Source: Psychrobacillus psychrodurans (lineage in GTDB: Bacteria; Bacillota; Bacilli; Bacillales_A; Planococcaceae). From it: DNA of 49,130 nucleotides. The notes beneath the pieces are model-generated. The model had not been told where the DNA came from, did no database searches, and worked only from the letters and a program-made list of their open reading frames with translations. Positions 26,096 to 34,614 of this stretch are shown in pieces. Numbering within the stretch: position 1 is the first letter of the stretch; every line of letters begins with the position of its first letter. The DNA is taken from assembly GCA_900114885.1 (NCBI GenBank), contig FOUN01000020.1:1-49130 (forward strand). Direction: 5' to 3'. Position numbers and translations under genes: made by a program.

Positions 26096-27826
26096 TTACT
26101 TAAATCTAGCAACTAGCTCATGCATTTTCTCAGCTTCTTCGTGAAGTTCTAATGCCGACTTCATAATTGATTGGATAGCAATGTTTTGTTCATCGATAGA
26201 AGCGTTTACTTCCTCTGTAGATGCAGCTGATTCTCCTGCTACTATAGAAATATTTGTAATTGATTGTACAACTACTTCATTGCTAATGACCATTTCTTCC
26301 ATATCTTCATTCAAGCTATTTAGATTATTTTTTACTTGTTGAATAGACTGAGATAAATCTACAAATGATTGCTTTGTGTCATCAACTGACTTCATTTGCT
26401 CATTGGAAATCATAAGCGTTTCGTCCATTTGCTTCTGAGCAGATTTTGTATCTACTTCAATTTCGTTTAATAATTGTTTTACATTAGTAGTGGCAGTTTG
26501 CGTTCCTTCTGAAAGTTTACGAACTTCTTCGGCAACTACCGCAAAGCCTTTCCCATGTTCTCCTGCTCTTGCCGCTTCGATACTTGCATTAAGCGCCAAT
26601 AAATTAGTTTGAGCTGATATATCTGTAATCGTATGAACTATTTGAGAAATTTCTCCCATTCTAGTTGTGAGCTGCATAAAATCTTCTTGTAGGATGATAA
26701 TAACCCTTTGGAAATTATCTGTATTATTTGCCAAGTATTGAACACTTGATAGTCCATCATCCTGGAGCTTATTCATATGTGCAACATCATCTAGTATGAC
26801 TGTATATTGCTTATTTGTTTTTTCAATTATGGAAGATAAGCTACTTACTTTATCGATTGCCACCTCAGCTTCCTCTGCTTGAATAACCGCTCCTTTAGAA
26901 ATTTCAGTAATCGCCAAGTTTACTTCATCAGCAGATGCAGTTGTTTCCTCTGTTATTGCACTTAACATTTCAGATGAGTTTTTCATTTGATCGGAGGATA
27001 GTCGTGTTTGACTAACCATTTCCTCTAAACTATTTTTCATTTCATTTACATTCTGCGCTAGTTTTCCTAGTTCATCCTTTGTCTCTATTGGTATCAAACT
27101 CCCACTTAGCTTACCTTTTGCTATTTCTGAGGTGAGAATCATAATCCTCTTAATATATGAGGTCATTTTACCCGCAAAAAACCAAAATAGTACAATTCCT
27201 ATAAGCAATGCACATACAATTGCAATCACAGATGTATTAAATACTGCCATAGCTCCCTTATTGAAGTCCATTTCATAAGTACCCGCAGCAATAACCCAGC
27301 CCCAGTTTTGATCTTCCATACTATACGTAATTTTTGGTTCTATTTTTTCTGGGTTATTAGGAAGTGGCCAATCATAAGAAACATAGCCTCCTCCATCTTT
27401 AGCGACTTCAATTACTTCTCTTATAAAATATCTACCATCATCTGTTTGATTGTCATATAAACTTTCCCCTTCTAAGCTTGGATGCACTAGTAATACTCCA
27501 TTTTCATCCACTACGTAAAAGTAGAAGTTATCCCCATACTTTGCCGGATTTTCTATGTTTCGTGTTCCATCTTCATTTAAGTTACCTAGAATTTTAGAGG
27601 CTGCTCTTTGTTGTGCCTCTTCTAATGTTATGTAACCATCTTCATATTCTTTATTGAGTTCTTCTATCAAATCAAGAATTGCATATGTACCATTCTGCAT
27701 CCCAAGTTTACCGATTTTTTCTAACTCATTTTTAGACACATTGTAATTGATAATTCCTACAGCTAATAACGGTAGAAAAATTACGACTATAGCTAATAGA
27801 ACTAACTTGTTTCTAACAGATCTCAT
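26096..27826 (-). CDS. Methyl-accepting chemotaxis protein with single Cache sensor
   Basis: A 576-residue receptor: transmembrane helix 1 (about 9-28), an extracellular sCache (Cache_2-type) ligand domain (about 32-190, with the [17 protein letters not shown] and [13 protein letters not shown] blocks), transmembrane helix 2 (about 195-220), HAMP, then a long coiled-coil signalling domain whose hairpin tip contains [20 protein letters not shown]. There is no C-terminal receptor-tether pentapeptide. The ligand is unknown; small carboxylates are common for this sensor type. The real start is the ATG at 27826, with AAAGGGG 8 bp upstream; an in-frame GTG at 27835 lies inside that site. A TATAAT (27854-27849) lies upstream. 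No other chemotaxis genes are adjacent. Confidence 0.93.
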   Translation of the reverse strand: MRSVRNKLVLLAIVVIFLPLLAVGIINYNVSKNELEKIGKLGMQNGTYAILDLIEELNKEYEDGYITLEEAQQRAASKILGNLNEDGTRNIENPAKYGDNFYFYVVDENGVLLVHPSLEGESLYDNQTDDGRYFIREVIEVAKDGGGYVSYDWPLPNNPEKIEPKITYSMEDQNWGWVIAAGTYEMDFNKGAMAVFNTSVIAIVCALLIGIVLFWFFAGKMTSYIKRIMILTSEIAKGKLSGSLIPIETKDELGKLAQNVNEMKNSLEEMVSQTRLSSDQMKNSSEMLSAITEETTASADEVNLAITEISKGAVIQAEEAEVAIDKVSSLSSIIEKTNKQYTVILDDVAHMNKLQDDGLSSVQYLANNTDNFQRVIIILQEDFMQLTTRMGEISQIVHTITDISAQTNLLALNASIEAARAGEHGKGFAVVAEEVRKLSEGTQTATTNVKQLLNEIEVDTKSAQKQMDETLMISNEQMKSVDDTKQSFVDLSQSIQQVKNNLNSLNEDMEEMVISNEVVVQSITNISIVAGESAASTEEVNASIDEQNIAIQSIMKSALELHEEAEKMHELVARFK

Positions 27827-28105
27827 TAGTGACACCCCTTTAGCCCCATTATAATAAGAATGTCACGAAAAATATATAGAAAATTTAATATATTCAGATA
27901 TTTTATTATTAATTTCGACAAAAATAGAGAGAATTGTTGTTATTGAACGGTTCTATTGTCATATCCCATAATAAAATAGGATTTTTTTATTCGTTTAGTA
28001 AAATCAAATTCTATACATACTAGAACAAGTTTAGATTAATAATCTGGATCGTGTATTCATATATTTACGAAAAGCCTTTGTAGTTAAAAGAAATGAGGAC
28101 CATGA

Positions 28106-29011
28106 ATGTCGAAGAAAATAATTTGGATTACTATTATTAGTTCATTACTTATAGGTGGAACAGTCTACGCTACTAGTATTTATAAAAATGTATCTACGAC
28201 ACTCGAGACTATCCACGAACCCGAAATCCGAAAAGTTTCTAACCTTCGAGAAACGGAGGTGGAGCTCGTAGAAAAAGAACCTATCTCGGTATTATTACTC
28301 GGTGTAGATGAACGAGAGGCCGATGTCGGTCGGTCAGACACAATTATTGTACTCACAGTTAATCCCTCCCTCGCTTCTATAAAAGTATTGAGTATTCCTA
28401 GAGATACATATACGGAAATCATTGGATTAGACAAAATGGATAAATTAAATCACGCGTATGCATTTGGTGGGATAGATATGGCTCTACATTCTGTCGAAAG
28501 TTTACTAGATATTCCGATTGATTATGTAGTACAAGTTAATATGGAAAGTTTTTTAGAAATTGTTGATAGCGTTGGCGGTGTGACAGTCGAGAACACATCC
28601 GCTTTTGAAGAAAACGGTTATTTATTTGAAAAAGGTCCGATTCATTTAGATGGGGATAAAGCACTTAACTATGTACGTATGCGAATGAATGATCCGCTAG
28701 GTGACTTTGGCAGACAAGCTCGTCAAAAGCAAGTTCTTCTGGCCGTTTTAAAGGAAGGAGCTTCTTTTAGCAGTCTGCTCCACTATAAGAATTTGTTGGC
28801 CACATTAGCGGAAAACATCCGTACCAATATGACCTTCGATCAAATGATGGATATACAAAAAGGCTATAAGGAGGCACTGACAAATGTTGAGTCTATTTCG
28901 CTGGATAGTGGAAGTGGCAAGCGAATGAATAATATTTGGTATTACGTGCCTGAAGAAGAAGAATTGAATGAAGTGACGATGATTTTGAAGAAACATTTAG
29001 AGATTGAATAG
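28106..29011 (+). CDS. Second LCP (LytR-CpsA-Psr) family protein
   Basis: A 301-residue LCP ligase with one N-terminal membrane anchor (about 4-24) and an extracellular LCP domain (about 60-230). Family motifs are visible: GRSDTIIVLTVNP, SIPRDT, DKMDKLNHAYAFGG, YVRMRMNDPLGDFGRQARQK. It is shorter than the LCP at the start of the window and lacks that protein's C-terminal extension. It stands alone, transcribed away from the chemoreceptor gene, so it is not obviously tied to one polymer; LCP paralogues usually overlap in substrate. GAGGA lies 6 bp before the start; an out-of-frame ATG at 28102 would encode only 12 codons. Its stop is followed within 22 bp by the 21-bp periodic array. Confidence 0.93.
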   Translation: MSKKIIWITIISSLLIGGTVYATSIYKNVSTTLETIHEPEIRKVSNLRETEVELVEKEPISVLLLGVDEREADVGRSDTIIVLTVNPSLASIKVLSIPRDTYTEIIGLDKMDKLNHAYAFGGIDMALHSVESLLDIPIDYVVQVNMESFLEIVDSVGGVTVENTSAFEENGYLFEKGPIHLDGDKALNYVRMRMNDPLGDFGRQARQKQVLLAVLKEGASFSSLLHYKNLLATLAENIRTNMTFDQMMDIQKGYKEALTNVESISLDSGSGKRMNNIWYYVPEEEELNEVTMILKKHLEIE

Positions 29012-29032
29012 CAGGAAGTTGATTTGGTTGAT

Positions 29033-29158
29033 TACTTGCGTTTGATAGATCGATACTTGCGGTCATGCTTTGGTTACTTGCGAACGTGATATATATACTT
29101 GTCCACACGATTAAAATACTTGCGGTCAGTTGGCGTTTACTTGCGAAACGGGATAATT
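29033..29158 (+). repeat. Tandem array: six units at exactly 21-bp spacing with core TACTTGCG
   Basis: The core TACTTGCG begins at 29033, 29054, 29075, 29117 and 29138, and a variant TACTTGTC at 29096, so all six steps are exactly 21 bp. The other 13 bp of each unit vary. Units 2 and 5 share TACTTGCGGTCA, and units 3 and 6 share TTACTTGCG followed by an A-rich ACG, which suggests an older three-unit (63-bp) period. The array starts 22 bp after the stop of the second LCP gene. Function unknown. Confidence 0.9.
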
Positions 29159-29181
29159 ATCCATATTCAGTGACTTCAAAA

Positions 29182-29391
29182 GAGGCGGGGACAGAACCCC
29201 AAAACAGCATTTTTCTCTGTGATCTGTACCCAAAATTCCAAGGACGCTTTCCACGGGCGTGGCCTGAACCTGTAGTCTCAGGCGTCACGCTATTCCCGTA
29301 GGAGTCGCCCCTCCATTTCAATCAATTTCATTAAATTTCCATTATTTAGTAAAGGTTTCTCCTTATCCAATAAAATTTCTACTTCTGTCCC
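29182..29391 (+). repeat. Inverted-repeat-bounded intergenic element (MITE-like)
   Basis: GGGACAGAA (29188-29196) on the left and TTCTGTCCC (29383-29391) on the right are perfect 9-bp inverted repeats about 186 bp apart. With one gap the similarity extends outward (AAAAGAGGC on the left against AAAAGGGAGAC reading inward from the right). The left end GGGGACAGAACCCC is itself a small hairpin. The interior contains the GC-rich dispersed repeat. There is no coding capacity. Confidence 0.5.
29232..29320 (+). repeat. GC-rich dispersed repeat, copy 2
   Basis: The block runs from GGACGCTTTCCACGGGCGTG to GGAGTCGCCCCTCCATTTC. It shares GGACGCTTTCCA with the copy at 34440 and GGAGTCGC with the copies at 34440 and 47103. 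Base composition is clearly unlike the surrounding AT-rich DNA. Elements of this look are, to my knowledge, scattered between genes in many Bacillaceae and Planococcaceae genomes. Confidence 0.6.
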
Positions 29392-29501
29392 AGTCTCCCT
29401 TTTTTATTCCCGTAAACCATATACAAGTCGGTATAACCTTTCTTAATTTACGTGGTCCCACTCCCCTGAGTATACGTACGTTAACATAAACTTAAAGTGC
29501 A

Positions 29502-29534
29502 TTAAAAAGACACTAAACAACGTCTAGTGTCTTA
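29502..29534 (-). terminator. patA terminator
   Basis: On the minus strand AAGACACTA (29533-29525) pairs with TAGTGTCTT (29515-29507) and is followed by five T residues. It lies just after the patA stop. Confidence 0.8.
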
Positions 29535-29541
29535 GAAATTA

Positions 29542-30702
29542 TTATTTATTTAATGAAAAGAGGAATTTTTCTAGTCTATTTAATCCTTCCTCTAGCACAG
29601 TCATGCTGTAGGCATATGATATACGTATATAGCCTTCTCCATATGTTGTAAATGCACTTCCGGGAACGACCGCGACTCCGCCCTCCTGTAATAGCTTAGT
29701 AGCAAAATCAAATGAATTCAATCCATACTTTTTTATCTCAGGGAAAATATAAAAGGCTCCATTTGGCTTTTCAACAGTTACCCCCATATCCGTTAAACGG
29801 CTATAGACAAAGTCACGTCTTTTTACATATTCAAAGTTCATTTCAGTCGGTGTATCCTTTGCATTTGTTAATGCCTCAATTGCCGCATGTTGAGCAGGTA
29901 GTGAAGCACAAATGGTGTTAAACGCATGTACCTTTACTACATGCTCCATCACACTTGCTGGACCCATCAAGAAGCCAATTCGCCAACCAGTCATCGAATG
30001 TGACTTGGATACCCCATGGATATAAAATAATTTATCGCGTATTTCCATATAGCTTGCAAAAGAATGATGCTTTCCAGAGAAAGTGTTTTCGCTATATATT
30101 TCATCAGTAAGCACAAATATATTTTTCTCTTTTATAACATCAACTAATCCATCCATCGTCTCTTTTGTTAGAACAACCCCAGTTGGATTAGAAGGGTTAT
30201 TGAAAAACATTGCCTTTGTTTTATCCGTAATTAAGTTCGCAAGTCTTTCAGCAGAAGGCTGAAAATTAGTGTCGGTCGTATCTAAATACACTACCTTGGC
30301 TCCGCAAAGTTCAATAACAGGCACATACCCAGAATAAGTAGGAGCCGGTAGGATAACCTCGTCCCCTTCTTCTAATATTGTTCGAAATACTGCATCTATC
30401 GCTTCGCTAGCACCGTTTGTAATAACTATTTCATTTTGGATATCATACGAGAATCCATATTTATCAGAGAAAAAAGAGTTCACAGCATTTCTTAACTCCA
30501 GAAGTCCTGCATTATGCGAATATCCAGTTAGATTTTGTTCAATCGCTCGAATACCTGCTTCTTTTACAGATAGTGGTGTTGGGAAATCTGGTTGACCAAT
30601 CGTCAAATTAATCGCATCTGGATAATGAACTAATTGATTGGAGAATTGTCGGGTTCCAGGGATTTTCAAGGATTGCGCTCGAGGGTTTATTCGTATACTC
30701 AT
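29542..30702 (-). CDS. patA: Aminotransferase PatA (N-acetyl-LL-diaminopimelate aminotransferase type)
   Basis: A 386-residue class I PLP-dependent aminotransferase. Seen features are TIGQPDFPTP (34-43), the ITNGASEAIDAVFRTIL region (94-110), FNNPSNPTGV (167-176, with N172), the TDEIYSE segment (199-205), and VSKSHSMTGWRIGF, which contains the Schiff-base lysine K233. The sequence follows Bacillus subtilis PatA along its whole length as I remember it. PatA acts in the acetylated branch of lysine and diaminopimelate synthesis, so it also supplies a cell-wall precursor. It is a single gene with its own terminator and a candidate operator-promoter region upstream (30738-30767). A GGAAGAG ribosome site precedes the start. 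Confidence 0.88.
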   Translation of the reverse strand: MSIRINPRAQSLKIPGTRQFSNQLVHYPDAINLTIGQPDFPTPLSVKEAGIRAIEQNLTGYSHNAGLLELRNAVNSFFSDKYGFSYDIQNEIVITNGASEAIDAVFRTILEEGDEVILPAPTYSGYVPVIELCGAKVVYLDTTDTNFQPSAERLANLITDKTKAMFFNNPSNPTGVVLTKETMDGLVDVIKEKNIFVLTDEIYSENTFSGKHHSFASYMEIRDKLFYIHGVSKSHSMTGWRIGFLMGPASVMEHVVKVHAFNTICASLPAQHAAIEALTNAKDTPTEMNFEYVKRRDFVYSRLTDMGVTVEKPNGAFYIFPEIKKYGLNSFDFATKLLQEGGVAVVPGSAFTTYGEGYIRISYAYSMTVLEEGLNRLEKFLFSLNK

Positions 30703-30737
30703 CGTATTATCTCTTCCTTCTATTATTTTTCTAGTAT

Positions 30738-30767
30738 GTTTATATGTAAGTATACTGTAAACAGTAT
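30738..30767 (-). promoter_or_regulatory. Candidate patA promoter with overlapping palindromic operator
   Basis: ATACTGT and ACAGTAT (30752-30758 and 30761-30767) form 7-bp inverted arms around two bases. On the minus strand TTTACA inside this palindrome is followed after 17 bp by CATACT, a possible -35/-10 pair ending about 36 bp before the start codon. A repressor bound here would cover the -35. The regulator is unknown. Confidence 0.4.
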
Positions 30768-30915
30768 CGGTTTATCATTATATTTTGAATTATTTAGAAA
30801 ACGAAAATGAGATATTTAGAAAGAATGGAGCCTTTTAAAGACATACTCTGTTAATATTGTTCACGGTTAGTTTTGGACATTACAGGATGCTTGTAGCAGC
30901 AGTTTTCACTTTTTT

Positions 30916-30955
30916 CAAAAAATGGCCATGCAACATATACTAACGTTGCATGGCC
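30916..30955 (-). terminator. Terminator of the VOC-family gene
   Basis: GGCCATGCAAC (30924-30934) pairs with GTTGCATGGCC (30945-30955) across a 10-base loop. On the minus strand the stem is followed by ATTTTTTG. It lies 10 bp after the stop of the VOC-family gene. Confidence 0.85.
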
Positions 30956-30965
30956 TTTTAAATTA

Positions 30966-31394
30966 TTATTGTGGCATTTGATCAGTTTCGTGACTAAATT
31001 GCCATTCGATACCGAATTTGTCTCTTAGGGATCCATAACATTTACTCCAAAATGTTTCTTGGAGCTCCATGCTTACTCTACCGCCCTCTTTTAGTGCGTT
31101 AAATGCAGATTTAACCATATCTTCTTCTTTACTAACAAAAGCCAAACTGATATTATTTCCTTCCATAAAAGGTGATCCTGGAAATGTATCAGAGAACATT
31201 ATATTGCTACCATTAATATTTAAGCGAGTGTGTAAAACTAAATCTTTTGCTTCTTCAGGCAGTACATAATCAGGGTTTTGTGGTGATTCACCAAATGTCA
31301 TAATTTCTGGTTTTTCTGTCTTAAATACTTCTGCATAAAACTCTGCAGCCTCTCGACAATTCCCGTTAAAAGTAAGATATACATCTATAGCCAT
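30966..31394 (-). CDS. VOC-family PhnB-like protein
   Basis: A 142-residue protein of the vicinal-oxygen-chelate superfamily, PhnB-like branch. It opens with MAIDVYLTFNGNCREAAEFY, and later has VKSAFNALKEGGRVSMELQE and ends with the DKFGIEWQFS segment, all typical of that branch. The branch is often labelled 3-demethylubiquinone methyltransferase-like by weak similarity, but this is a poor guide to function, and Bacillales do not make ubiquinone. Soluble and cytoplasmic. GAGGAG lies about 8 bp before the start. A possible promoter on the minus strand is TTGTTA, 17 bp, TAACAT in the AT-rich gap before guaC. The substrate is unknown. Confidence 0.88.
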   Translation of the reverse strand: MAIDVYLTFNGNCREAAEFYAEVFKTEKPEIMTFGESPQNPDYVLPEEAKDLVLHTRLNINGSNIMFSDTFPGSPFMEGNNISLAFVSKEEDMVKSAFNALKEGGRVSMELQETFWSKCYGSLRDKFGIEWQFSHETDQMPQ

Positions 31395-31487
31395 TTAGAA
31401 CACTCCTCTTTTCAAATAATGTTATTATTCAAATAATAAAATAACAACCTTATTGTAACATTGGACCGTCTATAATAACATAAATTT

Positions 31488-32474
31488 TTAGTAAACTTTA
31501 TCTCCATTGAAAATAGAGTTTTTCACAATTACATAATCTACATTGCGAATCGATTCTAATTTGTTTCCACCAGAATAAGAAATAGAGGATTGTAAGTCTT
31601 GTTCCATTTCTCTTAAGGTATCTTCCAGTGGTCCTTTATACTCTACAAACATTTTCTTGCCTTCAACATTTTTCTTTTCGCCTTTTTGGAATTCAGATGC
31701 AGAACCAAAATATTCTTTATACTGTTTGCCATCCTTTTCCACTGTAACACCAGGAGATTCTTCATGTCCTGCAAATAGAGATCCAATCATAACCATGGAA
31801 GCGCCGAAGCGTACGGATTTTGCAATATCACCGTGTGTACGAATTCCACCGTCAGCTATTATTGGCTTGCTAGCTGCTTTTGCACACCAGCGTAGTGCAG
31901 CAAGTTGCCAACCACCAGTTCCAAATCCAGTTTTAATCTTTGTAATACACACTTTCCCTGGACCGATACCAACTTTTGTTGCATCTGCTCCAGCATTTTC
32001 TAGCTCTCTAACTGCTTCTGGAGTACCTACATTACCAGCGATGACAAAGCTCTCCGGCAAGTGTTTTTTTAGGTGTTTAATCATATCAATTACTGCATTG
32101 GAATGACCATGTGCAATATCTATAGTAATGAATTCAGGTATAAGTTTCTCTTCTACCAACTGTTCAACAAAAGCGTACTCTTCCTCTTTGACTCCTACAC
32201 TAATAGAGGCAATTAATCCACGTGACTGCATACTCTTGATAAACGCAATACGTTTTTGTGGTTCAAAGCGATGCATAATATAAAAATACCCTTTTTCAGC
32301 TAAATAATTTGCAATATTTTCATCTATAATTGTCTGCATATTAGCAGGTACTACTGGCAATTTAAATGTATGCCCTCCAAGTGTGACTGTAGTATCACAT
32401 TCAGATCTACTATTTACCACACACTTTGCCGGAATTAATTGAATATCTTCATAATCGAATACGTTATCCATCAT
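31488..32474 (-). CDS. guaC: GMP reductase
   Basis: GMP reductase converts GMP to IMP with NADPH, returning guanine nucleotides to the purine pool. The 328-residue TIM barrel has the catalytic loop [12 protein letters not shown] with Cys176, followed by GFGTGGWQL, then [16 protein letters not shown] and MIGSLFAG. No CBS domains are present, which with the loop sequence separates it from IMP dehydrogenase. Two adjacent ATG codons (32474 and 32471) are served by GGGAG (5 and 8 bp away), so the protein may begin at the second. An inverted pair of PurBox-like sequences lies just upstream. Confidence 0.95.
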   Translation of the reverse strand: MMDNVFDYEDIQLIPAKCVVNSRSECDTTVTLGGHTFKLPVVPANMQTIIDENIANYLAEKGYFYIMHRFEPQKRIAFIKSMQSRGLIASISVGVKEEEYAFVEQLVEEKLIPEFITIDIAHGHSNAVIDMIKHLKKHLPESFVIAGNVGTPEAVRELENAGADATKVGIGPGKVCITKIKTGFGTGGWQLAALRWCAKAASKPIIADGGIRTHGDIAKSVRFGASMVMIGSLFAGHEESPGVTVEKDGKQYKEYFGSASEFQKGEKKNVEGKKMFVEYKGPLEDTLREMEQDLQSSISYSGGNKLESIRNVDYVIVKNSIFNGDKVY

Positions 32475-32488
32475 TTACACTCCCAAAT

Positions 32489-32524
32489 ACGAATATTTAT
32501 TATCAATTGAACCGAAATGTTCGT
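32489..32524 (-). promoter_or_regulatory. PurBox-like inverted pair upstream of guaC
   Basis: CGAATATT (32490-32497) and AATGTTCG (32516-32523) are convergent half-sites separated by 18 bp, close to the paired CGAA-type PurBoxes bound by PurR in Bacillus. One half-site matches the CGAACATT core fully and the other differs by one base. They lie 15-50 bp before the guaC start. guaC is, to my knowledge, a PurR target in B. subtilis. Confidence 0.45.
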
Positions 32525-32588
32525 CCATTTGGTAATTTACATCATATTTAGTAGTATGTCAATCTTTATGGTGTTCATGTGTCATATT

Positions 32589-32786
32589 TTAATGAATCTT
32601 TTCCTGATTTTTTAAATCTATATGCATTTCGAGTACTTTGATACGATCACTTAATTCTAAAACTGCCTGTATAATTTGATGCTGATCAGCCTTTGACATA
32701 TATGTATAACGTTCCATCTGATCAACCGTTGCCTCTACCTTTTGTATACTTCGATTCATTACTTGAACTAGATATTCGACAGTCAT
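32589..32786 (-). CDS. Small coiled-coil protein of unknown function (65 aa)
   Basis: I do not recognise the family. The 65-residue product is predicted to be almost wholly helical, with heptad-like spacing of hydrophobic residues (VQVMNRSIQKVEATVDQMER, then IIQAVLELSDRIKVLEMHID), so a small two-helix or coiled-coil dimer is likely. No signal or membrane segment. AAGGAG lies about 9 bp before the start, supporting translation. It stands between guaC (with its own upstream region) and a divergent small gene. Confidence 0.65.
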   Translation of the reverse strand: MTVEYLVQVMNRSIQKVEATVDQMERYTYMSKADQHQIIQAVLELSDRIKVLEMHIDLKNQEKIH

Positions 32787-32990
32787 ATTTTATCTTCTCC
32801 TTTCATTCTTTTATTGTAACTATCCGTTAAGATATTTCAATTATCAGAATTAACAAACAAATACAACTATGGAATTTCTATAACTTTTTCAATCAAAGAA
32901 TTCGTTTTTTAGCGATTTTTGATATACAAAATAATTTTTTGATGTTTCATGTCATATTTTATTTTTGAATAATATAATAATAGAAAGGAT

Positions 32991-33146
32991 ATGAGGAGGA
33001 GATTTTCTATTAACCCAAATCCAGTTGAACAAGAAGAAATGGATTATAGAAATGACTTAGATATACAAGCGTCCCTTCATATGATTTGGGAGGGAGCACC
33101 TGTTTCACCATTAGATACGGAGAAAGAGGCGTTAGATCCACAATAA
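32991..33146 (+). CDS. Small acidic protein (45-51 aa), possible ATT start
   Basis: An open frame of 51 codons, unrecognised, ending in TAA at 33144-33146 and followed 5 bp later by a perfect terminator, which supports a real gene. The product is acidic (NPNPVEQEEMDYRNDLDIQ, ending EKEALDPQ). The frame opens with ATG at 32991, but the only strong ribosome site, AGGAGG (32994-32999), lies after that codon, inside the frame. Nine bases further on is ATT (33009), a rare initiator known from infC, which would give a 46-residue protein beginning at the NPNPVEQ segment. Alternatively ATG is used with the poor AAAGGA directly before it. TATAAT lies about 20 bp upstream of the frame. Confidence 0.6.
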   Translation: MRRRFSINPNPVEQEEMDYRNDLDIQASLHMIWEGAPVSPLDTEKEALDPQ

Positions 33147-33150
33147 TTTC

Positions 33151-33173
33151 CCCTACAATTGTAGGGTTTTTTT
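33151..33173 (+). terminator. Terminator of the small acidic-protein gene
   Basis: CCCTACAATTGTAGGG (33151-33166) is a perfect 16-base palindrome followed by seven T residues, 5 bp after the stop codon. Confidence 0.88.
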
Positions 33174-33239
33174 GATTTGTTTTAGTGGCTAGAACATGAT
33201 AAGTTGAATGATATTAGCTTTAACTAGAGGAGTAAAAAA

Positions 33240-34346
33240 ATGATTATAAAAAAAATGAACTTGCGCCATTTAAAAATGACAATGAAGAATCCATTCGTCA
33301 CTAGCTTTGGAAGTATGCAAGAAAAAGAGTTTTTCTTATTAGAAGTATTCGACGAAAATGGCAATTCTGGTTGGGGCGAATCTGCAGCTTTCCAAGCTCC
33401 ATGGTATACAGAAGAAACAGTTCAGACCACCTTACATATGATTAGAGATTTTCTTATACCACTGTTATTGAATAAAGAAATCAATCACCCCGATGAAGTT
33501 AGTGAAATTTTTTCCCCAATCCGAAAAAATAATATGGCGAAAGCTACTGTTGAAGGGGCTATTTGGGATTTATATGCCAAACGTAACAAACAGTCTCTAG
33601 CGCAAGCCCTTGGCGGAGTTGCTAAAAAAATTGAAGTTGGTATTAGCATTGGCATCCAAACAAGTACGGAGAAGCTATTAGAAGTAGTACATCATTATAT
33701 TGAAGAGGGCTACAAACGCATGAAAGTGAAAATTAAACCAGGGTATGATATCGAAGTGATTCAAAAGCTTAGAGATGCATTTCCTGTTGTCCCTCTAATG
33801 GCTGATGCGAATTCGGCTTATACTCTAGAAGATATAGAGCTATTAAAAAAATTAGACGAATATCATTTACTAATGATTGAACAGCCTTTGGCAAGTGATG
33901 ATATTGTTGATCATGCTAAGTTACAAAAACAGTTGAATACCCCTATTTGCTTGGATGAAAGTATACTCTCTGTAGAAGATGTACGCAAGGCGATTGAGCT
34001 TGGTAGTACGAAAGTAATTAATATTAAAATTGCTCGTGTCGGAGGTCTAACTGAAGCTAAGAAAATTCATGATTATTGTATGGAAAAAGGTATTCCTGTT
34101 TGGTGTGGTGGAATGCTAGAGGCAGGTATCGGCCGTGCTCATAATATCGCTCTTACCACCCTGCCAAATTTCGCGCTACCAGGTGATACTGCAGGTTCTT
34201 CTCACTATTGGGAAGAGGATATCATTTCCCCGGAAATAGTAGTAGTGGATGGTTATATTGAAGTTCCAAAAGGATATGGCATCGGCTTCGAACCAAATAT
34301 GGAGATAATTGAACGTTATATGTTAAATGAGATTGTATTCGAATAG
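33240..34346 (+). CDS. menC: o-Succinylbenzoate synthase / N-succinylamino-acid racemase (enolase superfamily)
   Basis: A 368-residue member of the MenC/NSAR branch of the enolase superfamily. An N-terminal capping domain ([16 protein letters not shown] at 45-60) precedes the TIM barrel with the KxK motif (K162, K164), metal ligands D189 (MADAN), E214 (IEQPL) and D239 (CLDES), and the second catalytic lysine K263 (NIKIARVGG). All acid-base and metal residues are present, so it should be active. The family includes both menaquinone OSBS and promiscuous N-succinylamino-acid racemases; here no other men gene is adjacent, so the racemase role is open. It has GAGG-type ribosome site about 8 bp before the start. 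A CCGGG hairpin lies about 35 bp after the stop. Confidence 0.88.
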   Translation: MIIKKMNLRHLKMTMKNPFVTSFGSMQEKEFFLLEVFDENGNSGWGESAAFQAPWYTEETVQTTLHMIRDFLIPLLLNKEINHPDEVSEIFSPIRKNNMAKATVEGAIWDLYAKRNKQSLAQALGGVAKKIEVGISIGIQTSTEKLLEVVHHYIEEGYKRMKVKIKPGYDIEVIQKLRDAFPVVPLMADANSAYTLEDIELLKKLDEYHLLMIEQPLASDDIVDHAKLQKQLNTPICLDESILSVEDVRKAIELGSTKVINIKIARVGGLTEAKKIHDYCMEKGIPVWCGGMLEAGIGRAHNIALTTLPNFALPGDTAGSSHYWEEDIISPEIVVVDGYIEVPKGYGIGFEPNMEIIERYMLNEIVFE

Positions 34347-34377
34347 TATTCTAATCCTTGTATGGCCAAGTAAGAAG

Positions 34378-34426
34378 AACCGGGCAAAAGACTCCCGGCC
34401 CTTTAAGAACATGAACATATATGCCG
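34378..34426 (+). repeat. Hairpin repeat pair, copy A
   Basis: It begins AACCGGGCAAAAGACTCCCG, forms a CCGGG/CCCGG stem, and ends ATATATGCCG. It aligns along its length with 38282-38332 with a few substitutions and short gaps. Both copies lie shortly after the 3' end of a plus-strand gene, menC here. Without a T tract it is a poor intrinsic terminator. Confidence 0.7.
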
Positions 34427-34439
34427 CTGATTGTAGCGA

Positions 34440-34590
34440 AGGGTGGACGCTTTCCATGGGCATGGGCACGGCCTCTGCCGCTTCCTTTGCTCCTACGCAA
34501 GCTCGTCGCAAAAAAGATTTTCGCTACGCTCCTTCCAGGATCTTCAGCTCGCTCTGCACCCACTGGAGTCGCTGCCTGAGCTCCAATCTT
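34440..34590 (+). repeat. GC-rich dispersed repeat, copy 3
   Basis: It contains TGGACGCTTTCCATGGGCAT near the left and CCACTGGAGTCGCTGCCTGA near the right, matching both ends of the copy at 29232 and the right end at 47103. It is longer than the other copies, with an insertion-like middle part (CTCGTCGCAAAAAAGATTTT). Confidence 0.6.
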
Positions 34591-34614
34591 TGTAATTTAA
34601 TTTATATTTTCCAT

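Larger units (their letters stand above)
29012..29541. other. 530-bp intergenic region with three repeat structures
   Basis: No gene is supported. It holds, in order, the six-unit 21-bp array (29033-29145), an inverted-repeat-bounded segment (29182-29391) containing a GC-rich dispersed repeat copy (29232-29320), and the patA terminator (29502-29534). Open frames crossing it follow the 21-bp period and are not credible genes. Confidence 0.7.

Noticed and set aside
29033-29158. CRISPR array
   Set aside because: The repeated core is only 8 bp with 13-bp variable parts, no cas genes are nearby and the units drift; this does not fit CRISPR.
29065-29301. 78-codon open frame through the 21-bp array with heptad-like LLA repeats
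   Set aside because: Its periodicity comes from the 21-bp DNA repeat, there is no ribosome site, and it continues into the GC-rich dispersed repeat.
32475-32588. Purine riboswitch before guaC
   Set aside because: No purine aptamer three-way junction is evident and the gap is short; a PurBox-like pair is the better explanation.
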